Counted from the stretch's first letter, positions 43,386-52,981 are shown. The stretch is DNA of 64,000 nt from Nitrospirales bacterium (GCA_029261295.1 JAJDBP010000016.1:16068-80067), one strand, 5' to 3'. A program made the numbers and translations. Notes: generated by a model from the letters alone, not told the origin.

Positions 43386-46166
43386 TTAGTGCGTATAAAT
43401 GACACGCAGGGCGGACAGTTTGAGGGTACTGCCTTGCAAGCGCTTTTCCAGATCGGAAATTTTAGTGCTCAGGGAATGAACTTCTTCATTGCGAATTGTA
43501 GGGTTGCGTTTTTTCAGAGAAAGCAGACGCTGTAACTCGCTATCTAATTCTGTGTGCATCGACGTGATGGCAGTATTGCGAAACATGGGGAGCTGTTGCG
43601 AGGCAATTTCCTCAATGACTTGCACCTGCTTTTTTAATGTCGCGCGTGTTCTATCGATCATTTGCCGAGCGACGTCCTGATCCATTTTTTCTAATAGAGT
43701 TTCGTAGGTGTCAGGTGGTAGTCGTTGGGCATAGTTTCTTCCCTCCTGGTTGATAAGTAAGCGCAATGCATTGCAAGGAAGGTAGCGACCGATGTCTACC
43801 CAAGCGGGAGCCGGGCAGTTTGGTTCGAATAGTGCTTCGATTAAAATACTGCGAGGTGAAACTTGTGGCATGTGTAACGTGCAAATGCTGACTCGGCCTT
43901 TTTCTCCGTTCAAAATCATGTCGATTGTCGCGCGCACCAATGGGTGCTCCCAGCTCAGAAAGTGCATATCTTCTCTGGCCAAGGCGGTCTCGCGATTGGT
44001 GGTTACGGTGATGCCGTCTTCTGGTACCTCAGGAAATTGGTCGACCTCTAAATGAGCACCAGGTCGTACGATCCAACTGTTTATCGAATGATCTTCCATT
44101 TCAACCCCAAAACAGTCAAAAGCCTTTTCGAGGTATTTGGATAACACGCCCGCATGCTCATGTTGCTTGATTTCTTCAATCAACGGGTCGGCAATTTCTG
44201 GACGACAACTACTGAGTTCGAGTAACCGGTTTCGTCCAAGGTCGAGTTGTCTGATTTTTTGTTCGTGCAGATGCTTGCACTGGCTGATAAACCGGTCTTC
44301 ATCGAAGTGTTCACCGATTAGGTAGGCGGAAAATTGTTCATGCATCTCGGCCTTGATGTATTGACCGGTTATGCAACTACATTCAAATGCATTAAGTGCA
44401 TGATGGTACCAGTTGCTTAGCCGTGCCTCTCTTGAACCTGCCGCAAAAGGTACGTGAATGTTGATATCATGTTGCTGGCCAATTCTATCCAGGCGGCCAA
44501 TGCGCTGCTCCAGCAAATCGGGGTTATCGGGTAGGTCAAACAAGACGATATTGTGGAGAAATTGAAAGTTTCGGCCTTCGCCACCAATCTCTGAGCAAAT
44601 CAATATTTGCGCACCTTCCTCGGCATCAGCAAACCAGGCGGCAGCGCGGTCTCGCTCCAGGAGATTCATCTGTTCGTGAAAAACGCCGGCATGCACACCA
44701 TGCTTTTTCCGCAGTATGGTTGATGTGGACACTGCGGTCTCGGCTGTCGCGCAAATTAATAGAACTTTGTGGGGCGAGAGTTCTCGCAGTGTATCGGAAA
44801 GCCAGTGAATACGAGTTTCGTTTCTGTCATTGTCGAGTACAGCAGGCAGGAAATGACGCTGGGGAAACCCTTTGATCGTCGCTCGCGTATTCCTAAACAG
44901 CATACGGCCAGTGCCGTGTTGATCAATTAAATGGTTGATGAGGTGTCGTCGAATCGTATGGGCATCGTCGTTATCGGCATTGATGCGGGTTAGGTCGATG
45001 GCATCGCTATCATGAATGAGCGAACGTAATCGCGCCAGATCATCTTCAGCCATTGCCTGATTATCGAGTAAGAGATTCACTAGCTCGACAGTCCCGGCAT
45101 GTTGTTCCTCTTCGGCAAAATAGCTTTCGAGCGAGTGGAATCTGGGCGGGTCGAGTAGGCGCAAGCGGGCAAAATGCCCCGCAGTACCAAATTGCTCGGG
45201 TGTCGCTGTTAGCAACAAGACGGAATCTGTCTGATTAGCCAAGGTTTCGATTTGTCGATACTCTCGACTGCTCTCATTCGGTGTCCACTCAAGATGGTGC
45301 GCCTCATCGACGACCAATATATCCCAATCGCACGTGGCAATAAACGGGGCGATGTCATCGCGGCAGGCAAAGTGCAATCCGCATAAAACAAGGGAAAATT
45401 GATCGAAATAATTTTCAATAGGTACCGATTCTTCAAAGTCGTCGACTGCCTCGTCGGCACTTGAAAAATACCCTTCATCGATTATGGTGAAGCGCAAATT
45501 AAAGCGCCGGAGTAATTCGACCAGCCACTGATTCAGTAGGGGTTCTGGCACGATAATTAATGCACGGTGTATTTGTCCGGTCAGTATCAGGCGGTGCAGA
45601 ATTAAGCCAGCTTCAATGGTTTTACCGAGGCCCACTTCATCGGCGAGCAGAACACGCGGGGCTATTCGATTTGATACTTCATGGGCAATATACATTTGAT
45701 GTGGGATCAGGCTGACACGTGGCCCGTGCAAGCCAAAGCTTGCTGATGCGTGTTGCGTAGAAAGGTGTCGCAGGGTTTCCGCCCGCAACTCAAACCATTT
45801 ATTGTCGTTAACTTGCCCGGCAAACAGTTTGTCTTGCGGTAAATTAAAAGCCATCTCATCGGACAGTTCACATTCATGCATGGTGGCAGCCTCGCCATTT
45901 TCTCGCATGCCGTGGTAACGCACGGTTCCGCTGACATGTTCTATTTTGGTGATTGACAGGCACCAACCATCGATACTTGTAATTGAATCACCGATATCAA
46001 ATTCAACACGGGTCAGCGGAGCAGTGTCTTTTGCATACGTGCGTGTTTCATCGGCGGCGGGAAATTCCATTTCCACTGTTCGGAAGGCAACAGATTGGAC
46101 GATGCCCAAACCGAGTGTGGCATCATTGTCGCTCACCCAGCGCTGGCCAGGGATAAATTCATGCAT
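43386..46166 (-). CDS. rapA: RapA, RNA polymerase-associated SWI2/SNF2 ATPase
   Basis: 926 residues, close to the roughly 968 of Escherichia coli RapA. The N-terminal Tudor-like domains start GQRWVSDNDATLGLGIV. Helicase motif I is DEVGLGKT at 176-183, motif II is DEAH at 287-290, and the C-terminal helicase lobe has QILICSEIGGEGRNFQF and the arginine-finger motif QRIGRLDRIGQ. RapA recycles RNA polymerase after transcription. The protein is complete and looks functional. Its close similarity in plan to proteobacterial RapA and its isolation between two long gene-free stretches make horizontal acquisition possible. Confidence 0.95.
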   Translation of the reverse strand: MHEFIPGQRWVSDNDATLGLGIVQSVAFRTVEMEFPAADETRTYAKDTAPLTRVEFDIGDSITSIDGWCLSITKIEHVSGTVRYHGMRENGEAATMHECELSDEMAFNLPQDKLFAGQVNDNKWFELRAETLRHLSTQHASASFGLHGPRVSLIPHQMYIAHEVSNRIAPRVLLADEVGLGKTIEAGLILHRLILTGQIHRALIIVPEPLLNQWLVELLRRFNLRFTIIDEGYFSSADEAVDDFEESVPIENYFDQFSLVLCGLHFACRDDIAPFIATCDWDILVVDEAHHLEWTPNESSREYRQIETLANQTDSVLLLTATPEQFGTAGHFARLRLLDPPRFHSLESYFAEEEQHAGTVELVNLLLDNQAMAEDDLARLRSLIHDSDAIDLTRINADNDDAHTIRRHLINHLIDQHGTGRMLFRNTRATIKGFPQRHFLPAVLDNDRNETRIHWLSDTLRELSPHKVLLICATAETAVSTSTILRKKHGVHAGVFHEQMNLLERDRAAAWFADAEEGAQILICSEIGGEGRNFQFLHNIVLFDLPDNPDLLEQRIGRLDRIGQQHDINIHVPFAAGSREARLSNWYHHALNAFECSCITGQYIKAEMHEQFSAYLIGEHFDEDRFISQCKHLHEQKIRQLDLGRNRLLELSSCRPEIADPLIEEIKQHEHAGVLSKYLEKAFDCFGVEMEDHSINSWIVRPGAHLEVDQFPEVPEDGITVTTNRETALAREDMHFLSWEHPLVRATIDMILNGEKGRVSICTLHMPQVSPRSILIEALFEPNCPAPAWVDIGRYLPCNALRLLINQEGRNYAQRLPPDTYETLLEKMDQDVARQMIDRTRATLKKQVQVIEEIASQQLPMFRNTAITSMHTELDSELQRLLSLKKRNPTIRNEEVHSLSTKISDLEKRLQGSTLKLSALRVIYTH

Positions 46167-46938
46167 AGTATTTGGTCATCTTCTTTTATAGGGTCAGGCA
46201 TTGTTGCTCTACGAAGCACTAAAAAACAGTTTCGTAGATATGGAAGTCAGTTGTTTACATGGCCAGCGAAAAGGAAAAGCGGTTAAGACTCTCCTTGATT
46301 CAGGGGCACGTCTGTTGTTGAATTAAAAACTCGTCTTTGTCAATTTCGAGAAACACAAAATTTGGAATAGAATGCGGGATAAATTAGATACATACAATGC
46401 AATTAAGAATATTCAATTACCAAAGAGAAATCGAGAAAAATCACCTTTCCGTTATCTTTAGGTAAAAAATGGCGGCAATTGTTGGAAATTCCTACCCAAT
46501 TTTGAAGCTCCAGTGAAAAGGTTAATCTCAATTTCTAGAAACAGGTTTATAGCAGAATTTGCCCAGAACAGAGTACTGGCGTTAACCACCTCAATCGTTG
46601 ATTGGATTGGTGGGCCCTACAAGGGTCGGGCCTGTGGCTAGCTGCTATAGAATCAGGGGGCCAACTAGATAAAGTTTCAACTTTCGGAAGGGTTTTGTTT
46701 ATCCCTATTAAGGATCAAATTTGTTTAGAACCTACTTAGATCGGGTCTTCATCCTTAGCAGTAGGGTTTCCACATGGTGAGGGGCCGACGTCTTTCTCGT
46801 AGCCTTTGACTGGACCATTAACGAATCGGTTGTGTTTTTATATATTGGCCTCACCTCCAAAGAAAGCCAAGCAAAATGGGTTTTTGGGTTTCCCTTGTTA
46901 GTGGGCAAGGAAATAGGTGCAAAAAGAAAAAACGTAAT
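46167..46938. other. Long gene-free region
   Basis: About 770 bases, AT-rich, between rapA and the metal-uptake operon. A minus-strand frame at 46732-47001 overlaps the operon's promoter and is unlikely to be real. No tRNA, repeat pair or mobile-element end was recognised. Confidence 0.45.
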
Positions 46939-46957
46939 ATTGCAAATAATTTGCAAT
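46939..46957. promoter_or_regulatory. Perfect 19-bp palindrome, Fur-family-type operator
   Basis: ATTGCAAAT-A-ATTTGCAAT is a perfect 9-1-9 inverted repeat, the architecture of Fur-family operators. Its core resembles the TGCAAAT..TTTGCA sites bound by Mur/Fur-type proteins in alphaproteobacteria. It lies six bases before the candidate -35 of the zinc-type operon, so metal-dependent repression is likely. Confidence 0.7.
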
Positions 46958-46962
46958 TGGCA

Positions 46963-46990
46963 TTGACTGCACTTGCTCTCCTTGTTAAAT
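46963..46990 (+). promoter_or_regulatory. Candidate promoter of the metal-uptake operon
   Basis: TTGACT (46963-46968), a 16-base spacer and TTAAAT (46985-46990). Transcription would start near 46997, about 28 bases before the first ATG. Confidence 0.5.
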
Positions 46991-47024
46991 TCCATTCCCA
47001 AGTCCTGAAAGAGTAATCGAGGCT

Positions 47025-47348
47025 ATGACTGATAACAGATCTCTCCGAACTCAACTAGCCTTTTCACTCCTGCTCCTACTCGGTGGAGTGCTCCTTTTCT
47101 CTGTCCCCTTTGGGTTGGCCCTTGAAGTTCATCATGTATTTTCTGAAGTTGACCATGATGGACATGAACACGCCGAGCACGACCTCTGTACGTGGGTGGA
47201 GCACCATGCAGGAGGATCCTACGTTCAGGATTGCTATCGGGGTTGCATCTCTACCGATCTCATCGATCTTCTTCCCCCGCGTTATGTCCAATGGGTGTAT
47301 TCCTTAAATATACGTATTGATCAGTCCCGAGCACCTCCCCTCTCCTAA
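47025..47348 (+). CDS. Small His-rich exported protein of a metal-uptake operon
   Basis: 107 residues. A hydrophobic signal segment is at about 10-33. The mature part is rich in metal ligands: HHVFSEVDHDGHEHAEHDLCTWVEHHAGG (about 36-64), followed by three more polar segments and two Cys (DCYRGC). It resembles DUF2946-type small periplasmic metal-binding proteins. It is the first gene after the palindrome and precedes an outer-membrane protein and an ABC transporter of the zinc type. It probably scavenges or buffers zinc. Confidence 0.72.
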   Translation: MTDNRSLRTQLAFSLLLLLGGVLLFSVPFGLALEVHHVFSEVDHDGHEHAEHDLCTWVEHHAGGSYVQDCYRGCISTDLIDLLPPRYVQWVYSLNIRIDQSRAPPLS

Positions 47349-47474
47349 ATTTTTCTTCATCTGATTTATTCACCAATATCTTTTTTGACCTGCTTGGGGA
47401 AGAAGTAGTCCTGTACCTCTTCCACGACATTATTCAAAAAAGGGAAAAATTTAGGAAAATTTGGAGGAATGACT

Positions 47475-49253
47475 ATGTTTTATTCAAGAAAGACTTTTTC
47501 CCTATTTCTAAGAGTTCGGATGCTCTGTCTCACCCTCGTTTCTATACTATTCTTTGGCTCAATGGAAATATGGGCTGCAAGCATAAATGAGAATCGCAAA
47601 GAACTAAATGGGCACGGGGATGAAATTCATCGAATGCAAAGATCACAGGATTTACGCTTTGCATCTGCTAAATCCCCAACCGCGAATCAGATGTCTGTAA
47701 AAAATTCCAACAAGTGTGATAATTGTAAGCCTACAGATGCACCTGGGAATTCCTCACCGGATTCTTCCTTAGAGAATCGATATCCTGGAGCAAAGTCTTC
47801 GGCCAAGCCCAAGGATTTACTTGATCGAACAGGGGGTATGCCGATGGACGTTCCACCCGTCCAGGACATGACTGATGGAGCGGGAACTTCCACGCATGGG
47901 CCTGCGTTAGAGAATCGATATCCTGGAGCGAAGTCTTCGGCCAAGCCCAAGGATTTACTTGATCGAACGGGGGGTATGCCGATGGACGTACCGCCGGTGC
48001 TTGATGTTGGAGAAACGCCAAGGGAAAAAGGTATTCTCCGACAACAACAAATATTAAATCGCTTTAACCCGGCCTTGGGATTGGTCATTGAAACGCTAGG
48101 GGGCTATACCCAACGCCGCATGCGATTTGTCGACGGGGATGGAGCCGATGCCGGTGGAGAAGTTGGCACAAAACTACCTGCCGGTTTTTCTTCTGCCCTT
48201 CGGACGATTGAATTATTTGCGGCTGCGGATGTCGATCCATTTACCAGGGCCTACGTGATTGCCTCAGGCCATGCGGAAGCAATCAATTCTCGCGGGTCAG
48301 AGGAATTTGGAAAGGCCATCTTCGAGATCGAAGAAGCAGCTATACAGACCACGGCTTTACCCTATAACCTGTCCGTGCGCGGAGGGCGGTTTTTTGCAGA
48401 TTGGGGGTATTTAGGTCGCCGGCATGCCCATGATTTACCACAAATTGATATTCCTCCGTCGCTCGCGATGTATATGGGGAATGGCAATCGAACAGATGGT
48501 CTAGAACTATCATGGTTGGCACCCATGGATACGTATTTGGCACTGACTGCCGGCTATGGGTATGGTTTTGGATTCGTAGGGGAAGGCCCATTGAGCAATA
48601 TTCGCACTCAGGTGATTCAGGGAAGCACCGTTTTTGGCTCGGTTCGTACCTATAAAGATCTCACGGATGATCACAATGTAGAGTTAGGATTCTCGTTCCT
48701 CTACACCCCACAATCACGGGTTCCTGAAGCCGGTGAATTGGCGCTCCTAGCAGTAGACGAGAATGATCCAATCGATCGGCATACCTTTAATGTAGATTTT
48801 CATTATCGATGGTATCCTTTAGGAAGAGGGTTAAGGCAAAGCCTTTCATTGCATGGGGAAATCCTCTATGACTTTGGACAGGGTCGCCGAGATATTTTTG
48901 GGAAGACAAAATCTCGTGGGGCTTGGGGGGGCTATGCGTACACGGAATACCGGGTCAACAAACAATGGCGACCAGGTTTCCGATTTGATTATCATCAATT
49001 GCCGAGTGAACCTGCTCTGGTCACCAATCCTCAAACTGGAAATCCAGGCAGTACGATCAACACCTCAGGAAGTCGAACGACGGCCGTGACATACTCTCCC
49101 TATATCACGTTCTATCCGAGTGAGTTTCAGCGTTTTGTGTTGCAATATAATCATAGCCGATACGGCAATACGTTCGACCCGCAAAATCAAGTGTTGCTGC
49201 AATGGCAAGTGGTGATCGGAAGTCATCAACACGGGTTTACGGAAAGAGAGTAA
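47475..49253 (+). CDS. Outer-membrane protein of a metal-uptake operon, with tandem peptide repeats
   Basis: 592 residues from the ATG at 47475, which has GGAGG seven bases upstream. An ATG at 47469 is too close to it. A signal ends near IWA-AS. The N-terminal periplasmic part has His-containing stretches, a CDNC motif (near residue 82) and two copies of a 31-residue unit beginning LENRYPGAKSSAKPKDLL. The rest is a beta-barrel of long strands (for example LPYNLSVRGGRFFADWGYLG, SPYITFYPSEFQRFVLQYNHSRYGNTF). It should import or bind a metal or its chelate at the outer membrane. The stop overlaps the start of the binding-protein gene by one base (TAATG). Confidence 0.78.
   Translation: MFYSRKTFSLFLRVRMLCLTLVSILFFGSMEIWAASINENRKELNGHGDEIHRMQRSQDLRFASAKSPTANQMSVKNSNKCDNCKPTDAPGNSSPDSSLENRYPGAKSSAKPKDLLDRTGGMPMDVPPVQDMTDGAGTSTHGPALENRYPGAKSSAKPKDLLDRTGGMPMDVPPVLDVGETPREKGILRQQQILNRFNPALGLVIETLGGYTQRRMRFVDGDGADAGGEVGTKLPAGFSSALRTIELFAAADVDPFTRAYVIASGHAEAINSRGSEEFGKAIFEIEEAAIQTTALPYNLSVRGGRFFADWGYLGRRHAHDLPQIDIPPSLAMYMGNGNRTDGLELSWLAPMDTYLALTAGYGYGFGFVGEGPLSNIRTQVIQGSTVFGSVRTYKDLTDDHNVELGFSFLYTPQSRVPEAGELALLAVDENDPIDRHTFNVDFHYRWYPLGRGLRQSLSLHGEILYDFGQGRRDIFGKTKSRGAWGGYAYTEYRVNKQWRPGFRFDYHQLPSEPALVTNPQTGNPGSTINTSGSRTTAVTYSPYITFYPSEFQRFVLQYNHSRYGNTFDPQNQVLLQWQVVIGSHQHGFTERE
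47769..47999 (+). repeat. Tandem 93-bp direct repeat inside the outer-membrane protein gene
   Basis: Bases 47769-47861 and 47907-47999 encode almost identical 31-residue units, 138 bases apart. The DNA copies differ at only a few positions, so the duplication is recent or kept by conversion. Confidence 0.85.
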
Positions 49254-50209
49254 TGTCAAGAGGTCCGAACATCATGAGAGATATAGTCAAAAGTCTCATT
49301 CTGTTGTTCCTCCTGGGCTGTTCACTAGGGATGGCTGAACGCCCGACTTTTGAGCAGGGAGGGAAAATTCACGTGGTGACCTCTATCCCCGATCTGGCGG
49401 ACTTTACCGCCAGGATCGGGGGAGATTTTGTTTCAGTGGAAAGCTTGGCCAAGGGCATGGAAGATCCCCACGGTGTCCCGATCAAACCGAGTTTTATCCC
49501 GAAACTGAATCGAGCCGATGTTCTGGTGGTCTTGGGATTGGACGCCGAACATTCCTGGTTGCCGGCGTTAGTTGATGTCGCCAGAAATCCAAAAATTCTT
49601 CCCGGAAATGCGGGATTGATCAATTGCGCGCTGAACATCACACCCAAACAGATTCCCAAGTCATTGCTTCGGCGGGAAGGTGATGTGCATCCACTCGGGA
49701 ATCCACATTTTAACCTTGACCCGGTCTATGCCAAGGTCATTACGCAGACGATTGCTGATGGACTTTCAAAGGCCTTTCCTGCGGCGGAACCTCATTTTCA
49801 GGCCAATGTCAAAACACTTCATGCGCATTTGGATCAGAAGCTGATGGAGTGGAAGCAACTGGCCGCACCACTCCGTGGGGTCAAGTTTGTTTCCTACCAT
49901 CAAGATGTCATTTATTTTGCAGAGCGCTTTGGATTAGAAGAAGTCGGTCAAATTGAAATTAAACCCGGCATTGAACCGACTCAAGCCCATCTGGTTTGGT
50001 TAGTGGACCGTATGAAAGAGCAGCAGGTGCGCCTGGTATTGCGCGAACCGCATTATCCTGAACGGCTCCCCAATTGGGTAGCCGAACACACGGGAGCCAA
50101 GATCGCGAAATTTCTCATTATGGTCGGGGGAAATCCAGGGATTGACACCTATGAAAAACTAATTGAATTCAATCTTCACTCTATTCTAAATGCGCTCAGC
50201 ATTCCCTAG
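49253..50209 (+). CDS. Metal ABC transporter substrate-binding protein (ZnuA-like)
   Basis: 318 residues from the ATG at 49253, translationally coupled to the previous stop. An internal ATG at 49274 is possible. The signal includes LLFLLGC, a potential lipobox. Cluster 9 binding-protein ligands are seen: the His in DPHGVP (near 67), the His in GNPHFNLDP (near 155), the His in SYHQDVIYFAERF and the acidic residue in REPHYPE. The His-rich loop of classical ZnuA is absent. Zinc is more likely than manganese because of the His-rich partner, but this is inference. Confidence 0.88.
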   Translation: MSRGPNIMRDIVKSLILLFLLGCSLGMAERPTFEQGGKIHVVTSIPDLADFTARIGGDFVSVESLAKGMEDPHGVPIKPSFIPKLNRADVLVVLGLDAEHSWLPALVDVARNPKILPGNAGLINCALNITPKQIPKSLLRREGDVHPLGNPHFNLDPVYAKVITQTIADGLSKAFPAAEPHFQANVKTLHAHLDQKLMEWKQLAAPLRGVKFVSYHQDVIYFAERFGLEEVGQIEIKPGIEPTQAHLVWLVDRMKEQQVRLVLREPHYPERLPNWVAEHTGAKIAKFLIMVGGNPGIDTYEKLIEFNLHSILNALSIP

Positions 50210-50228
50210 TCTCATCTCAATTTTTCTC

Positions 50229-50915
50229 ATGACGCTTCCTCTTATTTCTCTGGACCAAGTGACGATCGGGTATCCGGGCGTTCCGATTTTGGAAAAGGTT
50301 TCTCTGGAGATTGTTTCGGGAGATTCATATGCTGTTTTAGGCCCGAATGGTTCGGGGAAAACGGCTTTGCTGAAAACGATTGCCGGGATCCTCGCTCCAA
50401 TAGAAGGCAGGTTGCATCGTCAAGCATCAGAGGGGGGTGATTCTGTGCAGGTGGGATACGTCCCGCAGCGAGCGGCGTTAAATGGCCTGCTCCCGCTGAC
50501 CGTTGGAGAGGTGATTCAGATGGGAACATATGGCAACGTTAAACCCTGGCAACGGTTAGGAAAAGGGGAACGGGAGCGAATCGATTGGGCTAAGCAGGAA
50601 GTAGAAATTGAAGACTTGGAACAGAAACGGTATTCAGAATTATCCGGAGGTCAACAACAACGCACATTAATCGCCAGAGCTTTGGCCAGCGCCCCCGTGG
50701 TCTTAGTCTTGGATGAACCGTTGGCAAGCCTCGACAAAAAGACGGTCCAAACGATGTTGCGGTTATTGGTCAAGTTGAAATCGGATACTGGGATGACCTT
50801 ATTATGGGCCGATCATTTTATTCCTGAACTTCTCCAAGTTGTGCAGGACGTTCTTGAGATTGAGTATCGGACTCTGCACACACAAACAGTAGAACAGTAT
50901 ATGCAACGTGGTTAA
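50229..50915 (+). CDS. Metal ABC transporter ATP-binding protein (ZnuC-like)
   Basis: 228 residues from the ATG at 50229. A 241-residue form from 50190 overlaps the binding-protein gene. Walker A is GPNGSGKT, signature LSGGQQQR and Walker B VLVLDEP, with the H-loop His in LLWADHF. It energises the neighbouring permease. The cap between Walker A and signature is short and the overall size is that of ZnuC/TroB proteins. Confidence 0.92.
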   Translation: MTLPLISLDQVTIGYPGVPILEKVSLEIVSGDSYAVLGPNGSGKTALLKTIAGILAPIEGRLHRQASEGGDSVQVGYVPQRAALNGLLPLTVGEVIQMGTYGNVKPWQRLGKGERERIDWAKQEVEIEDLEQKRYSELSGGQQQRTLIARALASAPVVLVLDEPLASLDKKTVQTMLRLLVKLKSDTGMTLLWADHFIPELLQVVQDVLEIEYRTLHTQTVEQYMQRG

Positions 50916-50945
50916 AGGAAGATGAGTAACGGATAGCGAAGGTGT

Positions 50946-51824
50946 ATGGAAGAACTTTTCACCATTCTTCATCCATCATATGTGTTACGGAATGCCTTGT
51001 ACGGAGGAATGGTCACGGGGCTCGTGCTTCCTCTCATTGGGGTCTTCATGTATTGCCGAAGGATGGTGTTCTTAGGAGTCACCCTTCCTCAGTTGTCGAC
51101 TGGAGGCATCGCCGCAGCGGTGTTTTGGCATTTGACCTATCATCAACAAGAACCAAATCATAGTGATTTTCTTCTGGCCCTTTTAGGGTCAACGATTGTG
51201 ACAACGGGAACGTTGCTCCTCCTCGCAGCGCTTGAACGGCGGGGCCATGAGATGGTGGAAAGCCGGATAGGAACCGTGTACGTGTTCGCAGGAGCGGTGA
51301 CCATTTTGTTACTGGCTTCGGAGCGAATTCCGGAGGTAGGTATCGTCACACTGTTGCGAGGACAAATCATCACCATTTCCGATATGGATATGGCCATTCT
51401 CCTAGTGGCCTATACAGGCATTGTCTTGCTGATCACACTATTTCGCAGGGAGCTATTATTAGTCTCGGTCGATCGAGATTTAGCCTTGTCTCTAGGGAAG
51501 AGGCTTTGGGTATGGGATATCATTTTGTATGGGCTGGTGGGATTCGCCATTTCGTTAGGAGTCCTGATGGTCGGACCTTTACTCACCTTTGCTTTCCTTC
51601 TCCTCCCGACCATGATGGCCATTCAACTTGCCAAAAGGTTTTTTCTTGTCCCATTTCTTGGAGGAATGTTTGGGCTAGGAATTGCTCTCATTGGATTTAT
51701 TGTGTCGTTTTTCATGGATTGGCCTACCGGTGCAACTGATTCTTTGTTGGCGTGTCTCCTCCTGGGCGTCATTACTTTGGGGCAATGGCTACGTCGGTTG
51801 GTATCTCGACCTATTACGAGATAA
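50946..51824 (+). CDS. Metal ABC transporter permease (ZnuB-like)
   Basis: 292 residues with eight or nine membrane helices, the ABC-3 family size. Landmarks are ALYGGMVTGLVLPLIGVFMYCRRMVFLGVTLPQLSTGGIAAAVF near the N terminus, and VGFAISLGVLMVGPLLTFAFLLLPTMMAIQLAKRF in the C-terminal half. It forms the channel with the ATPase gene 30 bases upstream. It is the last gene of the operon. The converging lipoprotein gene ends 79 bases later. Confidence 0.93.
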   Translation: MEELFTILHPSYVLRNALYGGMVTGLVLPLIGVFMYCRRMVFLGVTLPQLSTGGIAAAVFWHLTYHQQEPNHSDFLLALLGSTIVTTGTLLLLAALERRGHEMVESRIGTVYVFAGAVTILLLASERIPEVGIVTLLRGQIITISDMDMAILLVAYTGIVLLITLFRRELLLVSVDRDLALSLGKRLWVWDIILYGLVGFAISLGVLMVGPLLTFAFLLLPTMMAIQLAKRFFLVPFLGGMFGLGIALIGFIVSFFMDWPTGATDSLLACLLLGVITLGQWLRRLVSRPITR

Positions 51825-51902
51825 GGGTTTGTCGTCGAGCGAGTTCGTACGTAGAACCTGGACGGTGAGCCTAAAAGTGCGTGTAAAGACTCTTGTGCAC
51901 GT

Positions 51903-52691
51903 TCATTGTTGGAGGGGTGGAGGACTGTCTGTTTGAAGTTGGTTCTCTAGGCGTTCGATTTGCCGATGTTGCTGTTGAAGGGATTCACGCAATCCTTCCA
52001 ATTCCTTATGAATGGACGGAGATTCAGAAGAAATGGGGGAGGCATTCTGCTTCATCGTTTGGGTCAATCTAGGAAGATGGATTGTAAAGTGAAAGGGAAA
52101 GGATGTCTGGGAAGCGATATCTGAGTTCTTGTTGATCAACGCTCGACTTGGTTGAAAAGACATTGTCCACATTTTGGGTCGGCTAAATGAGGTAGACGGT
52201 CTAGATAGTAATGGAGGTTGTTTAGAGGCCTCATGATACCCGTGAATGGTGACATGGACTGTGGAATCCGAACAATACAGGGAACCGGTGGTATACCGCG
52301 TATGGTGCGATTGGGTTGAATGCACTTGAAAGATAATCTCTTCCTCTGGGGTGGCTTTTTCTAATCCGGCAATGACATGTGGGGCTAAAAAATGAACTTC
52401 GTTTTCCGTGAAGGCCTGAACCGGAGGATTGTTGTTGATCAGTGCTGATTCAAGAATGGTTTGGGTGTCTTGAACATGCAGCCCTTTGAGTACCTGCCGA
52501 ATGATGTGAGGTTCCAGGGAAACGGGGTGTTGAGCTCTTTGCATCGGCTCGGCAAAGACTCGTAATGAGATGGTCCCTTGTTGTCCTTCAAAGAGAGGAG
52601 TGTTCACTCTTGGAACGGCCATGCAACTCGTCATTGCCCAGACAATACTGATCAAAATCAAAAGGGGCGTCTGTCGAATAATTGAACTCAT
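51903..52691 (-). CDS. Hypothetical lipoprotein with C-terminal coiled coil
   Basis: 262 residues from the ATG at 52691, giving a signal with lipobox MTSC. A longer TTG start at 52787 is less likely. The middle is strand-rich with several His (THSTQSHHTRY-like stretch). The last 40 residues form a coiled coil with Gln/Glu heptads (ELEGLRESLQQQHRQIERLENQLQ). Function is unknown. It lies between the metal-uptake operon and a cation-efflux gene. Confidence 0.7.
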   Translation of the reverse strand: MSSIIRQTPLLILISIVWAMTSCMAVPRVNTPLFEGQQGTISLRVFAEPMQRAQHPVSLEPHIIRQVLKGLHVQDTQTILESALINNNPPVQAFTENEVHFLAPHVIAGLEKATPEEEIIFQVHSTQSHHTRYTTGSLYCSDSTVHVTIHGYHEASKQPPLLSRPSTSFSRPKMWTMSFQPSRALINKNSDIASQTSFPFHFTIHLPRLTQTMKQNASPISSESPSIHKELEGLRESLQQQHRQIERLENQLQTDSPPPLQQ

Positions 52692-52981
52692 GAACTGATA
52701 GGCTTTCTGAAAAATTTCACTGTATGCGTCTTTTAGAAATGGATTGAAACCAAGAACAATATGAACAATATGATATCTCGCCGTCAAGAGAACATGAGGG
52801 TGTTAAAGGTTTGGCAGCATCAAGAGCTAGTTGCCCCAACGACAAGTTGTTTATCGGTGGTCCTGGTTTGGACACTGACCCTGGTTCAGTGCGATCACGC
52901 ATCGTTGGCGAAGCCTTGTAAGAGAACCCTTACAAGAACGGACGATCATTCATAGGAAACGTTTTCAAAAAAGCGAGGAGT

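Noticed and set aside
46732..47001. 89-codon minus-strand frame
   Set aside because: It runs through the palindrome and promoter of the metal operon and has no protein-like pattern.
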